Below, piece after piece: positions 33,601 through 41,706 of a DNA stretch of 54,662 nt. How positions within the stretch are numbered: position 1 is the stretch's first letter; each line of letters begins with the position of its first letter. The position numbers and the translations under genes are program-made. This DNA is from CS3-C152 sp964347025 (GTDB lineage: Archaea > Aenigmatarchaeota > Aenigmatarchaeia > QMZP01 > QMZT01), in assembly GCA_964347025.1 (NCBI GenBank), contig CAYFWU010000005.1:1-54662 (forward strand), read 5' to 3'. The notes beneath the pieces are model-generated. The model did not search any database. It was not told the DNA's origin and saw only the letters and a list, made by a program, of their open reading frames with translations.

Positions 33601-34250
33601 GAACCCGCAAACTTATCATATCAGGTTTAGTAATAATAATGACAGCAGTGTTACTTCCTTGGACTCGGATTACAACATATTTTATCCTGTTGACCGGGAT
33701 AACTTCTTTATCTCAGTTCCCGAGGCAAGAATAAATGATTTGAGCTTCTCAGAATGGCAGACCCTCTCTATTTCCGGAAGTAATTTTGATACCCATTCCC
33801 TGGGCGTTAATCCGATTTTCTTGAATCCAGCAAACAGAAACTTCCATCTACATCAAAATTCGCCAGCGATTGACAGTGGAATAAATGTAGGCCTTACCCT
33901 GGACTTCGATGGAAACCCACTACCNNNNNNNNNNNNNNNNNNNNNNNNNNNNNNNNNNNNNNNNNNNNNNNNNNNNNNNNNNNNNNNNNNNNNNNNNNNN
34001 NNNNNNNNNNNNNNNNNNNNNNNNCCAGGGAGCAGGATTTGACATTGGAGCGTTTGAATACCTGAGTGGCTTCACCCTTCTCGGTGACCTGAACGGAGAC
34101 GGATTTGTCGACATTGCCGACCTTGCAATCATAGCCTTACATTTCGGTAAGAGAAACATCCATCCACAATGGAACGCAACTGCGGATGTTATGGTCAGCG
34201 ATGAAATAGACGTGTATGATATTGTTTATGTTGCCAGCAGGTTTACGTGA
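30620..34250 (+). CDS. Secreted double beta-helix protein with C-terminal dockerin, split by an assembly gap
   Basis: One gene interrupted by 100 N at 33925-34024. A signal peptide (1-21) is followed by two homologous modules, each opening WYVRPAGG-YG-E-G and ...AGDTLYICGLH (from ~23 and ~570), with GDCPG, YNIFYP and DFDGNP/DFEGN landmarks; the first closes PDIGAYEY, the second FDIGAFEY after the gap. The dockerin has an intact first loop (DLNGDGFVDIAD) and a degenerate second loop (DVMVSDEIDVYD), ending VASRFT. If the two sides of the gap are joined with no missing bases the frame is open, gives about 1176 aa and matches the paralogue at 34281 exactly (NPLPQGAGFDIGAFEY). Probably a polysaccharide-binding or cleaving cluster component. 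Confidence 0.85.
33925..34024. other. Assembly gap of 100 N
   Basis: Exactly 100 N, the usual placeholder of a scaffolder. The flanks join in frame with zero missing bases (…CCACTACC + CCAGGGAGC…), so the true gap may be empty. The sequence to the right is a near copy of 36989 onward, a repeat that could have broken the assembly. Confidence 0.95.
34025..34250 (+). repeat. Dockerin-encoding repeat, copy 1
   Basis: Closely similar to 36989-37214, with the first ~50 bp and much of the last ~70 bp nearly identical. It encodes the end of the beta-helix and the dockerin. It explains the adjacent assembly gap. Confidence 0.8.
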
Positions 34251-34280
34251 TTTTTAACTGGGAAAGACTAAAGTTTAATT

Positions 34281-37214
34281 ATGAAGTGGGTTTTGGTTGG
34301 GGTTGTTTTCTCACTTGTCCTGTTATCCGTTTCTGTAAACGGACAAGTTGCCAGAATACCGGAAATTGGATCTTACCCCCAGTACGGGGATGACTTCCTT
34401 TACCTTGTGGAAGGTGGATATGCTGAACTGGCGGATTCTGATGTTGCGGATATTGATTACACAACAACGAGCTTCAGCGTTGAAGCGGTTGTTGATTCGA
34501 GGGTGGCTGAAACTGTGGCCAGATGGAGCAGTATTCTGCTTAAAGGTCACAGATATATATTGTGGGATGCCTCACTGCCAGGTTGGGGCCTGGGGATTTA
34601 TAAGAGCACTTCCAAGACAGTCAGCTATTCAGTCTACGCAAAGGTAGGGGATGGGACACGACACATAATGTTTAACCACTATCTGAACGGAGTAGTCCAT
34701 TTGGTTATGAGATGGGATCATAATACACGAACGTTGGAGCTTTTTGCGGATGGCGTTCTGGTTGGAAATGGAAACGATACAAACATCGTCCTTTCGAATA
34801 TACAAAACACAGAAAATCTGAGGATGGGTTATGCCGATGGGGATACCGAAAGAAACTTCCTGATGGTTCGCTGGTGGAGAAAGAAATTATCGGATTCTGA
34901 CATTTCCTCTCTTTATAATAACTGGGCAAATAACGGAAACGATCGCGTTCCCCCGGGTGTGGACACGACCGATCTCCATTCAGAATGGCTGATGAACGAG
35001 GAATGCGCTTCGGATGGAAGTCCGGGAACAGGCTATCTGAAAGATTCCGAGGACAACAACCATTTACAGCTCATGGGAAATGCAGAACTGAAAATATCGA
35101 ACGGAGAATCACTAATACTGATTTCTCCTGATGACGGGGCTACAGGAGTTGACAAATCCGTTACCCTGAAAGCAGACGGAGGGGATGCGGACATCTCGAA
35201 CCCTACACATCCCTTACTTTATTTCTTCCAGGTCGATACGGTGAGCACCTTCGATTCCCCTGGTCTGAAGGAATCCGACTGGATCTCCCATTACGGGGAA
35301 TACAGGCCTTTCTTGGCTTCGGACACCACATATTACTGGAGGGTTAAGGTAAAAGACGTCAACGGTCAGGAATCCCCATACAGTCAAATCCGTTCGTTCA
35401 CAACCGAGCCCGCCGGCAAATGGTATGTAAGGCCGGAAGGGGGGAGCTATGGGAATGAGGACGGAAGCTCGTATGACAATGCCTGGGACGGGCTCCAAAG
35501 CGTGTTCTTCAATGAAACAGGTATAGAACCCGGTGACGAATTGTATGTGTGTGGTCTCCATTACCATAGGGTTACGCACAGCGGTGACATAACGCAACAG
35601 GGAAACATAATATTAAGGTCAGGCGGAAGTGACAGCAGTCCCTACAGGGTCACGATCAGGGGTGACTGTCCAGGGGGTGATGGAGTGTTCTGGGGGGCCT
35701 ATAAAATAGAGCATGCAGCATGGGCTGATGAAGGTGGGGGTGCTTACAGTATTGATCTTCCAGGTCAGGAATACAACGGAAATTATTTCCAGGATGTGGG
35801 TGTTCCTGACAGATATTCCTACATTTTACTGAACAGGACTTACAGTGTTAGTGAATGCCAGGCAACACCAGGATCATTTTACAAGGAGAGTTCCACAAAA
35901 CTCTATGTACACACAACTGACTCCGGTGACCCTACAGGAAGGATATGGGGGAACAGATGGGGATATGAATTCTATATCCCTAACAACAACAAGTACATCA
36001 CTTTCAAGAACCTTACATTTTACGCGCCCTACAGGTACGAATTCAGGGGAAGACCTAACGTCACGAACATACGCTGGGAGAATTGTACGTTGTGGCATGG
36101 AGAAAGTACGATATTGGGATTCGGGGACGGAAACCATTACATAGAGATTCTCGACTGTGATATAGGTTATTCCGGTACTCCAATTTATATCGTAAGTGGT
36201 TCAAACCAAGCTTCAAGTAATTATGTTTTCGCTCGCAATACAATACATGACTGCGGAACCCTCCCATGGCACCGGGTAGGAGATAACCACGCTTTAGGCA
36301 TTCAGGGAGGGAGCAATGGTCTTATAGAGGATAATCATATATACCACTGCAGGGATGGGATAGTCTTCTACCTTTACCGTAACATGAACTGTATGAACAA
36401 CATCGTGAGAAGGAACTACATACACGATATTTACGAATACGGATACATGCCAAACGGGATATCCTTTGGGTGTAGCAACGTGAAACTCGGAAATACGTCA
36501 GGAAACGAGGTCTATAACAATATAATAGTTAATGTCACAAGGGCGATGTACTTCAAATGGCCGGATGAGATGAAAGTATACAACAACGTCATTGTCAATG
36601 CGAACTGGGCCTTTAATTTCGGTGGTAGCGACTCCGGTAATGCTGGCGCCAAGGTTAAACTAAGAAACAACATCGCCTACAACATATCGGAGTATTACAT
36701 GCGAATTAACGGTATACCGGCAATTCCTGAGAATTACGGAATAGACTCAGATTACAACATATTCTATCCTGTGGGGGGAAACAAGTTCTACCATGCCCAA
36801 GATATGAGTTGGTCTGAATGGCAGGCACAGAATATAAGCGGGCATTTATTTGATCCGCATACCCTTACCCTTGATCCTTTATTCCTAAACCCGGAAAACT
36901 ATAACTTCCACCTCCATCCAGGTTCCCCGGCCATAGACAACGGAACAAATGTGGGCCTAACGAAAGATTACGATGGGAATCCCATACCCCAGGGAGCAGG
37001 ATTTGACATTGGAGCGTTTGAATACCTGAGTGGCTTCACCCTTTTTGGCGACCTCAACAACGACGGGAAAGTGGACATTTCTGACCTAGCAATAATAGCC
37101 ATACATTTTGGAAAGAGAAACATTCATCCACAATGGAATGCAACTGCGGATGTTATGGTCAGCGATGAAATAGATGTATTTGATGTTGTTTTTGTTGCCA
37201 GCAGGTTTACGTGA
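34281..37214 (+). CDS. Secreted LamG / Fn3-like / beta-helix protein with C-terminal dockerin
   Basis: 977 aa. The signal peptide (1-22, ending VNGQ) is followed by a LamG/concanavalin-type jelly-roll (~30-260: VVDSRVAETVARWSSILLK, HLVMRWDHNTRTLELFADG), an Fn3/Ig-like domain (~283-375: SPDDGATGVDKSVTLKADG, YYWRVKVKDVNG), and a beta-helix module (from ~378, WYVRPEGGSYGNEDGSSYD) homologous to those in the preceding gene. The dockerin at ~920-977 has a good first loop (DLNNDGKVDISD) and a degenerate second loop (DVMVSDEIDVFD), ending VASRFT. It starts 30 bp after the preceding gene with an AT box (TTTTTAAC) about 26 bp before the ATG. Probably a glycan-binding or degrading component. Confidence 0.88.
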   Translation: MKWVLVGVVFSLVLLSVSVNGQVARIPEIGSYPQYGDDFLYLVEGGYAELADSDVADIDYTTTSFSVEAVVDSRVAETVARWSSILLKGHRYILWDASLPGWGLGIYKSTSKTVSYSVYAKVGDGTRHIMFNHYLNGVVHLVMRWDHNTRTLELFADGVLVGNGNDTNIVLSNIQNTENLRMGYADGDTERNFLMVRWWRKKLSDSDISSLYNNWANNGNDRVPPGVDTTDLHSEWLMNEECASDGSPGTGYLKDSEDNNHLQLMGNAELKISNGESLILISPDDGATGVDKSVTLKADGGDADISNPTHPLLYFFQVDTVSTFDSPGLKESDWISHYGEYRPFLASDTTYYWRVKVKDVNGQESPYSQIRSFTTEPAGKWYVRPEGGSYGNEDGSSYDNAWDGLQSVFFNETGIEPGDELYVCGLHYHRVTHSGDITQQGNIILRSGGSDSSPYRVTIRGDCPGGDGVFWGAYKIEHAAWADEGGGAYSIDLPGQEYNGNYFQDVGVPDRYSYILLNRTYSVSECQATPGSFYKESSTKLYVHTTDSGDPTGRIWGNRWGYEFYIPNNNKYITFKNLTFYAPYRYEFRGRPNVTNIRWENCTLWHGESTILGFGDGNHYIEILDCDIGYSGTPIYIVSGSNQASSNYVFARNTIHDCGTLPWHRVGDNHALGIQGGSNGLIEDNHIYHCRDGIVFYLYRNMNCMNNIVRRNYIHDIYEYGYMPNGISFGCSNVKLGNTSGNEVYNNIIVNVTRAMYFKWPDEMKVYNNVIVNANWAFNFGGSDSGNAGAKVKLRNNIAYNISEYYMRINGIPAIPENYGIDSDYNIFYPVGGNKFYHAQDMSWSEWQAQNISGHLFDPHTLTLDPLFLNPENYNFHLHPGSPAIDNGTNVGLTKDYDGNPIPQGAGFDIGAFEYLSGFTLFGDLNNDGKVDISDLAIIAIHFGKRNIHPQWNATADVMVSDEIDVFDVVFVASRFT
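36989..37214 (+). repeat. Dockerin-encoding repeat, copy 2
   Basis: Near copy of 34025-34250; see that entry. Confidence 0.8.
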
Positions 37215-37244
37215 TTTTTAACCGAAAAGGACCAATATTGAATT

Positions 37245-39260
37245 ATGAGGGGTGTTTTAATCGGGCTTGTATTGTTTTTCGTTTTGTCATCTGTTTCTGT
37301 AAATGCCCAAATAAGTTACTGGTCTTTTGATAATTCGGCAGATCCTGGAAAGGATGATGTCGGCGGGAATGACTGTGCATTGATAAATAATCCTTCCTGG
37401 ACACCGAACGGATTCGTTAACGGATCAATAATTTTTGATGGTGCAGATGATTACCTCAACTGCGGGAATGACAGCAGCCTGAACATGGGAACGAATAATT
37501 TCAGTGTGTCGTTCTGGTTAAAAAAGGCCGAGGCAGGAGACAAGTACGAATCCATCATGTACAAAGCCACACCAAGACAAGCCTCCCCAGGTTACGGTTT
37601 TTTGCTGAGGGAAACAGGAGGACAGCTTAAATTCACGATAGGTGACGGCACCATAGTTAATGAAACCAGGGGTCCACAAATTCCTGACACAGACTGGCAT
37701 CATGTGGTCGGCATCAGGGGAGGAGGGAGAATAAAGCTTTATGTTGACTCTGTGCTAGAAGTGGATAAACTAGATGAGGTCGGGAACATAGATACCCCGG
37801 AAAACTTCGTGATAGGAATGGGGGGATACGGAAACAACCTTGGCGGACCATATGCAGCGCTTTATTTCCGGGGGCAAATAGACGAGGTTAAAATCTTTGA
37901 CAGGGTTTTGAATGAAACGGAAATAAACCAAAGCTATTATGATGGCTGGTCCAGCCACAGGGAACCTCCTGTCGTAATTCTAAATTCACCGGCAGATGGG
38001 GGAATAAACCTGTCAACTTCACCTGTCTTGAATGTGACGTTGATGGATCCTGATGGAGACTCAATGGATGTCAGCTTTTATGGTAGCAATACGCCTGCAA
38101 TAATGGATAATTTCACGATAATTGCCTTGCCGGATACACAGTACTATTCAGAGACCTATCCGCACATATTTACCAATCAGACACAGTGGATAGTGAACAA
38201 GAAGAATGATCTCAACATAGTGTTCGTTACGCATGAGGGGGACATTGTTGAAAATGGGGATATTATTCAGGAATGGGACAACGCGAATGCCAGCATGAGT
38301 TTGCTGGAAGGCGTGATTCCTTATGGTTTGGCATATGGAAACCATGACGATGTGGGCGGCGACACGACTAATTATAACACTTATTTCAATTACACAAGAT
38401 TCGAGGGTTATTCCTGGTACGGCGGGCATTATGACGAAAGCAATGATAACAACTACCAGCTGTTTACAGCAGGTGGTATGAATTTCATCATTATCCATCT
38501 CGAATATTATCCTTCTTCGGCAGCTCTCACCTGGGCTGATCAAGTTTTGTCAAATCATTCCGATAGGAGAGCGATAGTCACCAGTCATTCTATCATTAAC
38601 AGTGATGGAAGTTGGAGAACAGAGGGACTAAATATATTCAACGCCTTAAGCGATAATCCTAACCTCTTTTTGATACTTTGCGGGCACAGACCTGGTGAGG
38701 CAATAAGAAAAGACGTTGTCAACAACAACACGATATACACACTCCTTTCAGATTACCAATTCGTAGGTCAAGGTGGTAACGGTCTGCTCAGGATAATGAC
38801 ATTCTCTCCCAAAGACAATAAAATATACGTGAAAACCTACTCTCCATATTTAAACCAGTACGAAACCCGTTCGAGCAGTCAATTTACCTTAGATTACAAT
38901 ATGGTCAATTACACTGAAATAGGAACAAATTACGGAGTTGTAAACGGATCTTACACCACCGTAACTTGGAATAATTTGGATAACAATACGAAATATTACT
39001 GGTACGTACGGGCTGTGGATAGCAATTCACAGATAGGCGAAAGTGAAATTTGGAAATTTGTAAGTGGCTTTATCATTCCTGTTTCCATTCCGGGTGATAT
39101 TAATAACGATGGTGATGTCGATGTTGGAGATCTTGCTATGATAGCAGTACATTTCGGTAAAACCCGGTCTCATCCGAGATGGAACGAAACAGCAAATCTT
39201 GTTGCAGACAATGAAGTCGATGTGTATGATATTGTTTATGTGGCAAGTAGGTTTACATAA
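37245..39260 (+). CDS. Secreted LamG / calcineurin-like metallophosphoesterase protein with C-terminal dockerin
   Basis: 671 aa. The signal peptide (1-22) is followed by a LamG domain (~25-235: FDGADDYLNCGNDSSLNMG, FSVSFWLKK, DEVKIFDRVLNETEINQSYY). A metallophosphoesterase domain (~288-520) has the metal motifs ALPDTQ, EGDIVENGD, YGNHDD, TSHS and CGHRPG, although the usual GD-x-V is preceded by HE. The domain is inserted in an Ig/Fn3-like module: DPDGDSMDVSFYGSN comes before it and GVVNGSYTTVTWNNL...YYWYVRAVDSN after. The dockerin at ~616-671 has an intact first loop (DINNDGDVDVGD) and a weak second loop (NLVADNEVDVYD), ending VASRFT. Own AT box about 26 bp before the ATG. It is a candidate extracellular phosphatase or phosphodiesterase carried by the complex. 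Confidence 0.88.
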   Translation: MRGVLIGLVLFFVLSSVSVNAQISYWSFDNSADPGKDDVGGNDCALINNPSWTPNGFVNGSIIFDGADDYLNCGNDSSLNMGTNNFSVSFWLKKAEAGDKYESIMYKATPRQASPGYGFLLRETGGQLKFTIGDGTIVNETRGPQIPDTDWHHVVGIRGGGRIKLYVDSVLEVDKLDEVGNIDTPENFVIGMGGYGNNLGGPYAALYFRGQIDEVKIFDRVLNETEINQSYYDGWSSHREPPVVILNSPADGGINLSTSPVLNVTLMDPDGDSMDVSFYGSNTPAIMDNFTIIALPDTQYYSETYPHIFTNQTQWIVNKKNDLNIVFVTHEGDIVENGDIIQEWDNANASMSLLEGVIPYGLAYGNHDDVGGDTTNYNTYFNYTRFEGYSWYGGHYDESNDNNYQLFTAGGMNFIIIHLEYYPSSAALTWADQVLSNHSDRRAIVTSHSIINSDGSWRTEGLNIFNALSDNPNLFLILCGHRPGEAIRKDVVNNNTIYTLLSDYQFVGQGGNGLLRIMTFSPKDNKIYVKTYSPYLNQYETRSSSQFTLDYNMVNYTEIGTNYGVVNGSYTTVTWNNLDNNTKYYWYVRAVDSNSQIGESEIWKFVSGFIIPVSIPGDINNDGDVDVGDLAMIAVHFGKTRSHPRWNETANLVADNEVDVYDIVYVASRFT

Positions 39261-39291
39261 TTTATAAGAGAAAAGAACCAAGAAATAAAGT

Positions 39292-40161
39292 ATGAGGGGG
39301 GTTTTGGTTGGTTTCATTGTGTTTCTGGTTCTGATTAATTCCGCAAGCGCGCTTGTTGAACTTGACCCTGCCTCCGAGGATCTCAGCATATTCTCGGACA
39401 TGTATAAACCCTTTGTCGTAAACGTCACGATAAGCGGGGCTAATAATGTTTATGCCTTTCAGTTTGATCTGAGTTACGATCCCAACATATTTGAAATAGA
39501 ATCGGCCTCTAATATCTCTAACGGGACGTTTTTGAACAGGAACGGGCAGGACAGTGATTACTGTATAAACGCGAATGTTTCAACGCCCGGCCTGATAGAT
39601 AACTTCATATGTTCAAGGACAGGATCAGGAAGTGTCAGCGGAAGCGGGGTTCTAGCGAATGTAAAGTTTAAGCTGAAGTCCTTAACCACGTTTCCTTCAA
39701 CAAGCGATCTCATATTGTCCAATGTAAAGATTTCGGATATAAACAGCCAGCCTCTTGACAATTCATCACAAAACGGGAACGCCACTGTTTACGAATGTCT
39801 GTCAGGGGAGACGAAAGGTTGTGTAGGAGGGACAAGGACGTGCGGTTCAAACAATCAATGGGGAGGGTGTATCGCCTCTCCAGACGGTAACGGAAACGGA
39901 GGCCCCAGTAATGGAGGTCCTCCTTCCGGGCCTTCTAATGGAGGAAATGGAGAGGACGGGGATGGGAATGGTGAAGAACCCTCTTCGGGAGACGTGAATG
40001 GGGATGGGTGCGTGAACACCCTGGATCTTGCGATAATAGGGGTAAACTTCAACCTAAGTTCCGGTTTTGATGAAAGAGCGGATCTGGATAATGATGGAAA
40101 GGTGGATGTTATGGATCTGGCCCTGGTGGCCCTGGATTTCGGGAGTGGTTGTAATGGTTGA
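39292..40161 (+). CDS. Secreted cohesin-dockerin adaptor protein
   Basis: 289 aa. The signal peptide (1-20, ending ASA) is followed by a cohesin module (~22-165: VYAFQFDLSYDPNIFEIESA and SGVLANVKFKLKSL are typical strands), a short Cys-rich stretch (CLSGETKGCVGGTRTC), a Gly/Asn/Pro/Ser linker (~195-225) and a C-terminal dockerin with two intact calcium loops (DVNGDGCVNTLD and DLDNDGKVDVMD). One protein thus carries both receptor and ligand modules, which suits a bridging scaffoldin. It ends at GSGCNG rather than VASRFT. Its stop overlaps the start of the next gene by 8 bp, so the two are translationally coupled. Confidence 0.9.
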   Translation: MRGVLVGFIVFLVLINSASALVELDPASEDLSIFSDMYKPFVVNVTISGANNVYAFQFDLSYDPNIFEIESASNISNGTFLNRNGQDSDYCINANVSTPGLIDNFICSRTGSGSVSGSGVLANVKFKLKSLTTFPSTSDLILSNVKISDINSQPLDNSSQNGNATVYECLSGETKGCVGGTRTCGSNNQWGGCIASPDGNGNGGPSNGGPPSGPSNGGNGEDGDGNGEEPSSGDVNGDGCVNTLDLAIIGVNFNLSSGFDERADLDNDGKVDVMDLALVALDFGSGCNG

Positions 40162-40999
40162 CCAAAAATTGATTAATTATGTTAGTTCTGCAGTAAAATC
40201 AGGCAGATCTCCAGATGATATAAAAAGGGAGCTGGTTAATTTGGGTTGGCCAGAAAACGATGTGAACCAGGCAATAGGTCTCGTTCAGAAAGGCTTTAAA
40301 GAACCTGAAAAACCTAAAGTGAAGGAAAGGCCAGCAGAAGAGAAGCCCAAAGAGAAGAAGCCTAAGGCAGAGCCGGAAAGGGGGCACAGGAACATCTACA
40401 TCATCGGGCTTGTGGTAATAGTCTTGATCTTGGCTGTTACAACATATTTTCTATCTACATGGGGAGCCATAGAATTAACGGCAGCAAGGCAGGGAAAACT
40501 GGAAACCTGTGGTAATGGTGTATGTGATTTTGGGGAAGATCCAGTGAATTGCCCTGAGGATTGTGTTGGGACGCAACCTGGACCACTTAAGGTTAGCGCA
40601 AGTCCACTAACGCAGAATGCAAGCGCGGGCGAAAACTTCACTGTTGAGATCAAGGTAAAGAACGCGACAGATCTTTACGCGTTCCAGTTCGATATAGAAT
40701 ATAATCCTGATGTTCTGAAGTACGAGAGTATTGAGGAAGGAGGTTTTCTCAGCAGGAATGGAGCGGATACGACCTACCCACTTGACCTGGTTCTTTCCTC
40801 TGGACATATAAAAAACATAGTCAGTACGAGACTCGGGAAGGTTGGCGGTGTGAATGGAGAAGGAACGCTCGAAATAATAACGTTCACTGCTTTAAGTGCA
40901 GGGACAAGCCAGATAACAATTTCAAACATTAAGTTTGTGAATTCTAAGCCCCAGGAAATAGAGGCCAACAACGAGAACGGTCAGGTAATTGTTTCATAG
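40154..40999 (+). CDS. N-terminally membrane-anchored cohesin
   Basis: 281 aa, type II topology. Residues 1-50 form a cytoplasmic two-helix module (LINYVSSAVKSGRSPDDIKR, LGWPENDVNQAI), followed by a Lys/Glu/Pro stretch, a transmembrane helix (81-101), a Cys-rich knot (CGNGVCDFGEDPVNCPEDC, 119-137) and a cohesin module (~145-281: LYAFQFDIEYNPDVLKYESI, GGVNGEGTLEIITFTALSAG). The ATG at 40154 overlaps the previous stop and begins MVDQKL; an upstream in-frame ATG at 40067 would run through the dockerin gene and is rejected. It is the likely surface receptor for the dockerin proteins. Confidence 0.88.
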   Translation: MVDQKLINYVSSAVKSGRSPDDIKRELVNLGWPENDVNQAIGLVQKGFKEPEKPKVKERPAEEKPKEKKPKAEPERGHRNIYIIGLVVIVLILAVTTYFLSTWGAIELTAARQGKLETCGNGVCDFGEDPVNCPEDCVGTQPGPLKVSASPLTQNASAGENFTVEIKVKNATDLYAFQFDIEYNPDVLKYESIEEGGFLSRNGADTTYPLDLVLSSGHIKNIVSTRLGKVGGVNGEGTLEIITFTALSAGTSQITISNIKFVNSKPQEIEANNENGQVIVS

Positions 41000-41040
41000 C
41001 CGAATCAATTTATTTATTAGAGGAGAATACAATTTTAAAT

Positions 41041-41691
41041 ATGGCTGAAAAAACTCTTTACGAAGAAACCGGGGGTTCCGGAAAGAGCCATAAATCTGTC
41101 TACATTATCGGGATTCTGGTTGTAATTGCAATAATAGCTGTTGCCTCTTACTATGTTTTAACAATATGGGAAGGGCAGCCATCGGTCAGCAACTGTGGGA
41201 ACGCTGTGTGCGATCCGGGAGAAACCTATACAAACTGCCCTTCGGATTGCCAGCAGCCGCCTCCACCATCAGGACCTCAGAAGGTCAGCGTGAGCCCTTC
41301 AACACAGAATGTAAACGTAGGGAATACCGTTAAAGTTGAGATCAAGATATCGAATGCAAACGATCTGTACGGATTCCAGTTCGATATAGAATATAATCCT
41401 GATCTTCTCAAGTACGAGAGTATTGAGGAAGGGGGTTTTCTCAGCAGGAATGGAGCGGATACGACCTACCCGATGAATGGCACTGCCTCCTCAGGCGCAG
41501 TAGAAGATATAGTAGGAACGAGACTTGGGGGAGTTGGAGGCGTGAATGGGGAAGGAACGCTCGAAATATTGACCTTCACTGCATTGAGTGCAGGGGATAG
41601 TGAAATAAAGATCTCCAATATAAAATTCTTGAATTCGAAGATACAAGAGATACAGACCAATGTGGAGAATGGTCAGGTGACAGTTTCGTAG
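41041..41691 (+). CDS. N-terminally membrane-anchored cohesin, paralogue
   Basis: 216 aa with the same plan as the preceding protein but a shorter cytoplasmic tail (1-19), transmembrane helix 20-41, Cys knot 52-70 (CGNAVCDPGETYTNCPSDC), a Pro-rich hinge (QQPPPPSGP) and a cohesin (~80-216). The cohesin is very close to its neighbour (shared YESIEEGGFLSRNGADTTYP and GGVNGEGTLEI blocks), so the two arose by recent duplication. AT-rich DNA about 26 bp upstream supports its own promoter. It should bind the same or similar dockerins. Confidence 0.9.
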   Translation: MAEKTLYEETGGSGKSHKSVYIIGILVVIAIIAVASYYVLTIWEGQPSVSNCGNAVCDPGETYTNCPSDCQQPPPPSGPQKVSVSPSTQNVNVGNTVKVEIKISNANDLYGFQFDIEYNPDLLKYESIEEGGFLSRNGADTTYPMNGTASSGAVEDIVGTRLGGVGGVNGEGTLEILTFTALSAGDSEIKISNIKFLNSKIQEIQTNVENGQVTVS

Positions 41692-41706
41692 CAAAAAGTA
41701 GTTGAT

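Noticed and set aside
40067..40153. Longer N-terminus for the anchored cohesin, starting at 40067
   Set aside because: It would run through the dockerin of the previous gene in another frame and add a Trp/Met-rich stretch; the ATG at 40154 overlaps the stop in the normal coupled way.
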